Shown: positions 39,567-44,557 of the stretch, piece by piece | Position numbering within the stretch: the stretch's first letter is position 1 | How the letters are laid out: each line of letters begins with the position of its first letter | NCBI GenBank assembly: GCA_016234805.1 | Contig: JACRNU010000076.1 | Location: 1 to 44,557, forward strand | DNA: 44,557 bases | Direction: 5' to 3' | DNA from: Elusimicrobiota bacterium | Lineage (GTDB): Bacteria > Elusimicrobiota > Elusimicrobia > UBA1565 > UBA9628 | The notes under the pieces: generated by a model | Seen by the model: the letters and a program-made list of their open reading frames with translations, nothing else | The model's database searches: none | What the model was told of the DNA's origin: nothing | Translations under genes and position numbers: made by a program

Positions 39567-42341
39567 TTAGCCCAGCTGTCGGGCGCATCGGCCGCACAGG
39601 AGGGGTTGGCTCGGCTCGGAGCCGATGTCCGACTGGAACCGCCAGCAGCGCGGGCACTTGGCGCCCGGAGCCGGCGCGACCTCGACGGCGAGCTCGCCGC
39701 CTCCGTCCTGGACCTCGACGCCGGACACGATGAGGAGTTCGGGCCAATCGACCCCCTGGATCTCCCCCGCGCCCCCGCCTTTGAGGACCACCCTGGCCTG
39801 GAGCGAGCCCCCGATCTTGCCCGAGGCCCGCGCTTCCTCCAGAGCCTTGTACACCGCGGCCCTCAGCCGCAGGATGGCTTCCCAGCGGACGGCGAGCTCG
39901 GGGTCCGTCCAGGAGGCGTCCGGCGCGACCAGGTCCGAGAGGAACACGCTCTCCGCGGTCTTCAAGGCCGGCGGCAGACAGCCCCAGGCCTCCTCGGCCG
40001 TGAAGGAGAGCACGGGAGAGAGCAGCTGGAGGAGCCTGCGGAGGAGCTCCGCCATCACCCACTGGGCCGCCCGGCGCGAGGGGTGGTCCCGGGAGAAGGT
40101 GTAGAGCCGGTCCTTGAGGAGGTCCAGATAGAAGGCCGAGAGGTCGAAGGCGCAGAAGTCCACGAGCTCGCGGCTCGCGGCGCGGAACTCGTACTTCCGA
40201 TAGCGCTCCAGCACGCTCGCCTGCAGGGCCGCGAGCCGGTGCAGGACGTAGCGCTCGAGCTCGGGCAGGGCTTCGGGCTTGCGGCCGTCGAAGTCATACA
40301 GGTTGCCCAGCAGGTAGCGCAGGGTGTTCCTGATCTTGCGATAGGCGTCCGCCGGGCCGGCGAGCAGCTTGTCCGAGATGCGGACGTCGTCGGAGAAGTC
40401 CGACAGGGCCACCCACATCCGAAGCACGTCGGCTCCGAGCTTGGCGATGATGTCCTGGGGCGCCACCACGTTGCCCGCGGATTTGTGCATGGCATGGCCG
40501 TGCTCGTCGAGCACGAAGCCGTGGGTGAGCACCTCCCGGTAAGGCGCCCGGCCCTTCAGGGCGACGGAGACGACCAGAGAGCTCTGGAACCAGCCCCGGT
40601 GTTGGTCCGAGCCCTCGAGGTAGAGGTCGGACGGCTCGTCGCCCTTGGGCCGGACCCCGAGCCAGGACGCCCCTGAGTCGATCCACACATCCAGGATGTC
40701 GCGCTCCCGCGTGAAGGACCCGTGCCCGCAGGAGCCGCACTTGGTCTGCGGGGGAAGGAAAGGCCACGAAGCGGGCGACACCGGGGTCTCGATCGAGGCG
40801 AACCAAAAGTCGGACCCGTCCGCCGCGACCTTCTCCTCGATGGATCCCAGGGTCGCGTCGTCCGTCAGGGGCTTGCGGCAGGAGGCGCAGTAGAGCACGG
40901 GGATGGGCGTGCCCCACACGCGCTGGCGCGACAGGCACCAGTCGGGACGGGAGGCGACCATGCCCCCGATGCGGCTCTTGCCCACGGCCGGAACCCAGGA
41001 CACCTTCTCGATCTCGGCGAGCAGCTGCTGGCGCAGCCCCGCATGGCCCACGCTGAGGAACCACTGCTCCGTGGCGCGGAACACGATGGGGTTCTTGCAC
41101 CGCCAGCAGTGCGGGTAGCTGTGCTGGACGCTCGACTCGGCCAGCAGGAGCCCCTTGGCGCCCAGAGCCTCGGCCGCGGCCTCGTTGCCTTCCTTCAGGA
41201 CGTGCTTGCCGGCCAGCCCCTCGGGAGCCTCGGCCGTGAACCGTCCTGCCTCGTCCACGGGAGAAAGCAGGTCCAAGCCGTGGGTCCTGCCGGTCTCGAA
41301 GTCCTCCTGCCCGTGGCCGGGCGCCGTGTGCACGATCCCGGTCCCGTCCTCGGAGCTGACATAGTCCGCCAGCACGGCCTTGCTCTCTTTCTCGGGGTGG
41401 AAGGGCCTTGAGCAGCGCACGAGCCCCACGACCTCCGAGCCCGGCCAGGAGCCCTCGACGCGCACGAGCCTGGCCCCCGCCGCGGCGCACACGGCGTCGA
41501 GCCTGGCCTTGGCCAGGACCCAGAGATGCTCCCCGTCGGCCCAATGCACCCGGGCCAGGACATATTCGAGCTTCGGATGGAACGCCAGGCCCGTGTTGGC
41601 CGGCATGGTCCAGGGCGTGGTGGTCCAGATGACCGCGTGCGCCTTGGCCAGGGGCCCGGAACCCGCCAGGGGCCTGAACGCCACGAAGATCGAGCGCGAG
41701 GTCTTGTCCTTGTATTCGACTTCAGCTTCAGCCAGGGCGGTCTCGCAATGGGAGCACCAGCACACGGTCCTCAGGCCGCGGTAGATATAGCCCTTGCCCA
41801 TCAGGATTCGGAAGGCGTGCAGCGTGCGGGACTCGAATCCAGGAGACATCGTCGTGTAAGGGTTCGCCCAATCCCCGAGCACCCCCAGACGCTTGAAATC
41901 CTCCCTCTGCGTCCCGATGAATCTGGCAGCGAACTCGCCCGCCTGCTTGCGGAACGCGGGCAGGTCCTGGATGGCCCGCTTGGAGACCTTGAGCTCCTTG
42001 AGGAGCGCCGTTTCTATGGGCAGGCCGTGGCAGTCCCAGCCCGGGATATACGGCGTCCTCATGCCCATGAGGGAACGGGACTTGACCGCCATGTCCTTGA
42101 GGATCTTGTTGAGCGCGTGACCGATGTGGATGGGGCCGTTGGCGTAGGGCGGGCCGTCGTGCAGGACCCACTCCGGCCTTCCCTCGCGCGTCTTCATGAG
42201 CCGCTCGTAGAGACCGAGCTTGTCCCAGAGCTGCAGGATGAGCGGCTCGCGGGTCGCGAGGTCGCCCTTCATCGGGAAGGCCGTCTGCGGCAGGTTCACC
42301 GGCCAGGAAGGCTTGTCCTTCTTAGGCGCGACATTGGTCAT
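39567..42341 (-). CDS. ileS: isoleucyl-tRNA synthetase
   Basis: The 924-residue class I synthetase has the HIGH motif GPIHIGHALNK, the domain after YIPGWDCHGLPIE, the CP1 editing region with VIWTTTPWTMPANTGLAF, and EGSDQHRGWFQSS. The KMSKS-type motif is in the MHKS form (HAMHKSAGNVV), a variant found in several bacterial IleRS. A C-terminal zinc finger (CPRCWRF and CGRCARQL) completes the protein. It charges tRNA-Ile and edits valine. It leads the ileS-lspA operon; TGGTAAAAT lies 8 nt before the ATG, so it is probably leaderless. A palindromic repeat begins 30 nt upstream. Confidence 0.96.
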   Translation of the reverse strand: MTNVAPKKDKPSWPVNLPQTAFPMKGDLATREPLILQLWDKLGLYERLMKTREGRPEWVLHDGPPYANGPIHIGHALNKILKDMAVKSRSLMGMRTPYIPGWDCHGLPIETALLKELKVSKRAIQDLPAFRKQAGEFAARFIGTQREDFKRLGVLGDWANPYTTMSPGFESRTLHAFRILMGKGYIYRGLRTVCWCSHCETALAEAEVEYKDKTSRSIFVAFRPLAGSGPLAKAHAVIWTTTPWTMPANTGLAFHPKLEYVLARVHWADGEHLWVLAKARLDAVCAAAGARLVRVEGSWPGSEVVGLVRCSRPFHPEKESKAVLADYVSSEDGTGIVHTAPGHGQEDFETGRTHGLDLLSPVDEAGRFTAEAPEGLAGKHVLKEGNEAAAEALGAKGLLLAESSVQHSYPHCWRCKNPIVFRATEQWFLSVGHAGLRQQLLAEIEKVSWVPAVGKSRIGGMVASRPDWCLSRQRVWGTPIPVLYCASCRKPLTDDATLGSIEEKVAADGSDFWFASIETPVSPASWPFLPPQTKCGSCGHGSFTRERDILDVWIDSGASWLGVRPKGDEPSDLYLEGSDQHRGWFQSSLVVSVALKGRAPYREVLTHGFVLDEHGHAMHKSAGNVVAPQDIIAKLGADVLRMWVALSDFSDDVRISDKLLAGPADAYRKIRNTLRYLLGNLYDFDGRKPEALPELERYVLHRLAALQASVLERYRKYEFRAASRELVDFCAFDLSAFYLDLLKDRLYTFSRDHPSRRAAQWVMAELLRRLLQLLSPVLSFTAEEAWGCLPPALKTAESVFLSDLVAPDASWTDPELAVRWEAILRLRAAVYKALEEARASGKIGGSLQARVVLKGGGAGEIQGVDWPELLIVSGVEVQDGGGELAVEVAPAPGAKCPRCWRFQSDIGSEPSQPLLCGRCARQLG

Positions 42342-42349
42342 CGTTCGCT

Positions 42350-42358
42350 ATTTTACCA
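42350..42358 (-). promoter_or_regulatory. extended -10 of ileS, leaderless type
   Basis: TGGTAAAAT on the minus strand ends 8 nt before the ileS ATG. The -35 position falls inside the palindromic repeat and has no consensus. Confidence 0.6.
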
Positions 42359-42371
42359 TACACTGGTGTCT

Positions 42372-42450
42372 ACACTGGTGTCAGACATTGCGAAACTTGC
42401 ATAACTCTGAGAGTTATGCAAGTTTCGCAATGTCTGACACCAGCAGGGTA
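42372..42450. repeat. TGGTGTCAGAC palindrome, variant C copy 1
   Basis: A perfect 34 bp inverted repeat (42375-42408 and 42410-42443) around a single G, tipped CTGGTGTCAGAC. The whole 79 bp is identical to 42743-42821. A partial extra tip CACTGGTGTC precedes it at 42361. It lies between the divergent ileS and small membrane protein promoters, so it is unlikely to be a terminator. Confidence 0.95.
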
Positions 42451-42469
42451 GACAGTGGAGATGGGTTTG

Positions 42470-42478
42470 TGGCATAAT
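42470..42478 (+). promoter_or_regulatory. extended -10 of the small membrane protein gene
   Basis: TGGCATAAT ends 7 nt before ATG 42486, again leaving no leader. Confidence 0.5.
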
Positions 42479-42485
42479 CAGGCGG

Positions 42486-42728
42486 ATGGATACCATTGTC
42501 GCCGTCTGCCTTGTCCTGATCGTCCTCGAGCTGCTGGTCGCCCTCATCTTCTTCGTGACCATGATCCTGCAGCTGCGCCAGACGGCCCGCGCAGTGGAAG
42601 TGCTGACCTATCGCGTCGACGAAGAGGTCGACCACGTCAGCACGGTCATGAAATCGGGCTGGATGCAGTCGCTCTCCGCCGTCGGTTCCGTGGTCGCGGG
42701 CTTCTGGGCCGGCCGGAAAGGGCAATAG
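42486..42728 (+). CDS. small single-pass membrane protein, DUF948-like
   Basis: The 80-residue protein has one long hydrophobic helix (VCLVLIVLELLVALIFFVTM), a short amphipathic helix (RQTARAVEVLTYRVDEEVDH) and a Gly-rich end (GSVVAGFWAGRKGQ). The arrangement resembles the DUF948 group of short membrane proteins; the match is loose. It lies between two identical 79 bp palindromic repeats, with its own -10 7 nt before the ATG. Confidence 0.65.
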   Translation: MDTIVAVCLVLIVLELLVALIFFVTMILQLRQTARAVEVLTYRVDEEVDHVSTVMKSGWMQSLSAVGSVVAGFWAGRKGQ

Positions 42729-42742
42729 CGGGCGACGGCCGC

Positions 42743-42821
42743 ACACTGGTGTCAGACATTGCGAAACTTGCATAACTCTGAGAGTTATGCAAGTTTCGCA
42801 ATGTCTGACACCAGCAGGGTA
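42743..42821. repeat. TGGTGTCAGAC palindrome, variant C copy 2
   Basis: Identical over 79 bp to 42372-42450, with 34 bp arms at 42746-42779 and 42781-42814. It ends 3 nt before the ATG of the cNMP-binding protein, so in a mRNA from upstream the hairpin would cover the ribosome entry region. Confidence 0.95.
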
Positions 42822-42824
42822 CAC

Positions 42825-43328
42825 ATGATCAAGTTCCTCAAGAAACTCTTCACCGACCCCGAGCTCCACAAGAAGAAGATCTTCCTGCGTTCCCTGGAGC
42901 TCTTCAAGGACCTCAGCTCCAAGGACCTCGGGTTCCTCGTGCGGTCCCTCCACTCCCGGACGTACAAGGAGGGAGAGGTCATCTTCGAGGAAGGCGACAT
43001 CGGCCGCGCGATGTTCATCCTGGAGACGGGCAGGATCGAGTTGGGCATGCGCGACCAGGCCGGCAAGAGCCGCAAGATCTTCACCCTGGAGCCCGGAGAT
43101 TTCTTCGGGGAGATGGCCATGCTCGAAAGGCTCCCCAGGTCAGCCTCGGCGCGGGCCATCGAACGCTCCCAGGTGCACCTGCTCTACCGGGCCAACCTCG
43201 AGGAGATCCTCCACTACCACCCGCGCATCGGCGTGAGCATCATGACGCACCTCGCGCACCTGATGTCCATGCGCCTGCGCCACGCCAACAAGCTCTCCCT
43301 CCTGCATCAGCCACCGACGTATGGCTAG
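42825..43328 (+). CDS. cyclic nucleotide-binding domain protein
   Basis: The 167-residue protein consists almost entirely of a CRP-type cNMP-binding domain: LFKDLSSKDLGFLVRSLHSR, YKEGEVIFEEGDIGRAMFIL, GRIELGMRDQAGKSRKIFTL, and the phosphate-binding cassette PGDFFGEMAMLERLPRSASA containing the FGE and RSA features. No helix-turn-helix follows, so it is not a transcription factor; it probably regulates a partner by binding. The C-terminal helix is short. The start at 42825 lacks a clear Shine-Dalgarno. The frame is also open back through the palindrome, but that would give an artificial N-terminus. It overlaps the downstream permease gene by 8 nt, which suggests functional coupling. Confidence 0.85.
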   Translation: MIKFLKKLFTDPELHKKKIFLRSLELFKDLSSKDLGFLVRSLHSRTYKEGEVIFEEGDIGRAMFILETGRIELGMRDQAGKSRKIFTLEPGDFFGEMAMLERLPRSASARAIERSQVHLLYRANLEEILHYHPRIGVSIMTHLAHLMSMRLRHANKLSLLHQPPTYG

Positions 43329-44406
43329 AGCCCCGGAGCCGCGAAGCTTCCCGTTCCTGACGCTCTTCATCGTCCTGGGATTGGCCGCCTACGCCGTCTT
43401 CCACCTGAGGGAAGTGCTGGCGCCCTTCTTCCTGAGCATCGCGCTCGCCTACCTCATCAACCCTCTCATCAACTGGATGGAGAGCCAGGGGCTGCGGCGC
43501 GAGGCCGCGGTCATCCTCCTCTATGTATTCGTGGCCGGAGCGCTCACCGTCACGGTCCAGCAGGTGCTCCCAGGCATCAAGGACGAGTTCGTGGAGCTCA
43601 AGGCGAACCTCCCGACCTACCTGGACCACGGGCAGGCCGCCCTGCTCAGGACCCAGGCCAAGGTGCTCAAGTTCCTCCCCATGGAGCCCAAGGCCGCCAA
43701 GGGCTACACGGACAAGATCTACGAGCCCATCATCGAGCAGCTCCAGAACCTCCCGTCCTATCTCGTGGGGCTCTTCCCGTTCCTCTCCCTGTTTTTCCTC
43801 ATCCCGTTCATCACCTTCTTCCTGCTCCTGGACTGGCACAACATCCTCTCCGGCTTCATCCAGCTCTGCCCTGGCCGCTACGCGGAGCAGACCCTTTACA
43901 TCATCGCCGAGATCGAGACCTCTCTGGGCAACTACCTGCGCGGCGCCATGATCGTGGTCGCGGCCGTGGGCACGGCCTCCTTCATCGGCCTGAAGGTCCT
44001 CGGCGTCAAGTACTCCATCGCCATCGCCGCGCTCTCGGGCCTGGCCTCCTTCATCCCCTACATGGGCGCCATCCTGGGCGCGGCCGTGGGCTGCATCGCG
44101 GCCTGGGTCCAGTTCGGCTCCATCTTGGCGGGCTTCAAGGTGGTCCTACTGTTCTCCGGCATCAGGCTGGCGGACGAGGCCTTCGTCCAGCCCGTGGTCT
44201 CCAAGCACGCGGTCAAGCTCCACCCCCTGATCTACCTGCTCTCCCTGATGGTCGGAGGGGAGCTTTTCGGGTTCGTGGGACTGGTCTTCGCGGTCCCGGC
44301 CGCCTGCATCATCAAGGCCCTGCTCAAGGTCGCCTGGGAATGGTACACCACCGAGGGGTATCTGCCCGTCCCTCCGGTGGAAGGCGAAGCCTCGCCCTAC
44401 ACCTAG
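43321..44406 (+). CDS. AI-2E family transporter (PerM/YdiK-like)
   Basis: The 361-residue membrane protein has about seven to eight helices in the AI-2E family pattern: an N-terminal pair (FIVLGLAAYAVFHLREVLAP, FFLSIALAYLINPL), a central soluble domain, LIPFITFFLLLDW, and the C-terminal ALSGLASFIPYMGAILGA and LHPLIYLLSLMVGGELFGFV motifs. Members export varied small molecules or act as Na+/H+ antiporters; the AI-2 role is shown for only a few. Coupling to the preceding cNMP-binding protein (8 nt overlap) suggests nucleotide-controlled transport. Confidence 0.9.
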   Translation: MARAPEPRSFPFLTLFIVLGLAAYAVFHLREVLAPFFLSIALAYLINPLINWMESQGLRREAAVILLYVFVAGALTVTVQQVLPGIKDEFVELKANLPTYLDHGQAALLRTQAKVLKFLPMEPKAAKGYTDKIYEPIIEQLQNLPSYLVGLFPFLSLFFLIPFITFFLLLDWHNILSGFIQLCPGRYAEQTLYIIAEIETSLGNYLRGAMIVVAAVGTASFIGLKVLGVKYSIAIAALSGLASFIPYMGAILGAAVGCIAAWVQFGSILAGFKVVLLFSGIRLADEAFVQPVVSKHAVKLHPLIYLLSLMVGGELFGFVGLVFAVPAACIIKALLKVAWEWYTTEGYLPVPPVEGEASPYT

Positions 44407-44437
44407 CCTGAAGGTACCTAGGCCCAATGCCGGTCAC

Positions 44438-44557
44438 TTAAGCCGGGTGCCCGTCGTTGCGGGCATAGTTGCTCATCTTGATCTTGACGTGCCTTGGGTA
44501 GCGGCGTTCAGACCGTCTCGGGGGCAAAACAAGCTCCCGCATCTCCACGCGCATGTC
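44438..44557 (-). mobile_element. IS4-like transposase, C-terminal end (cut by window edge)
   Basis: Forty codons on the minus strand run into the window edge: the frame reads VEMRELVLPPRRSERRYPRH then VKIKMSNYARNDGHPA and stops (TAA at 44438-44440). The PR-VKIKMSNY ending is characteristic of IS4-type DDE transposases. The insertion-sequence end should lie just downstream, between the permease stop (44406) and 44437, where GGCCCAATGCCGGTCACTTA is a candidate terminal sequence. The catalytic DDE residues are outside the window. Confidence 0.8.

Noticed and set aside
42372-42821. CRISPR array
   Set aside because: Only two long, fully palindromic copies with a coding gene between them; there is no regular spacer structure and no cas gene.

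Overview
This is a high-GC bacterial chromosomal window (roughly two thirds G+C by eye) with dense packing, many 1-8 nt overlaps and a Gram-negative cell plan: lipoprotein signal peptides plus signal peptidase II, a TolQ/TolR/TonB energy-transduction set, OmpA-like and very long TPR proteins. The mixture of bacterial housekeeping genes, an archaeal-type HMG-CoA synthase/thiolase/OB-fold trio, pilin-like domains of the form GNLGSIRSALSIYF and TPR-rich membrane proteins fits a free-living Elusimicrobiota-like lineage. That assignment is inference from protein flavour, not from a marker gene.

Layout. 1-3.2 kb (+): the end of a TPR protein, an anchored exported protein, a polytopic protein with a pseudopilin-like tail, and an RlmM-like rRNA methyltransferase. 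3.2-9.1 kb: a HemW-like radical SAM protein (-), a GH75 chitosanase-like lipoprotein (+), a calcium-binding-like exported protein behind tRNA-Ala (-), a TMTC-like membrane TPR protein and a Mut7-C RNase-like protein behind tRNA-Leu (-). 9.1-11.8 kb (-): gap-pgk-secG. 12-14.7 kb (-): HMG-CoA synthase, thiolase and its OB-fold partner. 14.8-22.7 kb (-): a 1194-residue TPR protein, TolQ/ExbB, two TolR/ExbD, TonB, an OmpA-like protein and an M50B protease. 22.8-26.3 kb: two exported or membrane proteins (-), a 443 bp structured intergenic region with a 42 bp perfect palindrome carrying two inverted consensus DnaA boxes, then a membrane Ser/Thr kinase and a small coiled-coil protein (+). 26.5-29.4 kb (-): tRNA-Val-thrS and trpS. 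30-36 kb (-): a five-gene overlapping operon (metallopeptidase lipoprotein, Cu P-type ATPase, QueF, and fused gamma-alpha plus beta subunits of a 2-oxoacid:ferredoxin oxidoreductase with degenerate cofactor motifs). 36-44.4 kb: RumA-type methyltransferase and a coiled-coil exported protein (+), ileS-lspA (-), a small membrane protein, a cNMP-binding protein and an AI-2E family permease (+). The window ends inside the C-terminus of an IS4-like transposase (-).

Three signals cut across the annotation. (1) Many operon-leading genes have a -10 element only 6-9 nt before the start codon, either as an extended TGn -10 or with a -35 at 17 bp spacing and no Shine-Dalgarno, which predicts widespread leaderless mRNAs. 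Other genes (gap, HMG-CoA synthase, queF, trpS) have normal Shine-Dalgarno sequences. (2) A family of large perfect palindromes tipped by TGGTGTCAGAC occurs at four loci, including two identical 79 bp copies flanking one small gene. (3) All three tRNA genes are followed within 2-9 nt by a protein-coding gene on the same strand.
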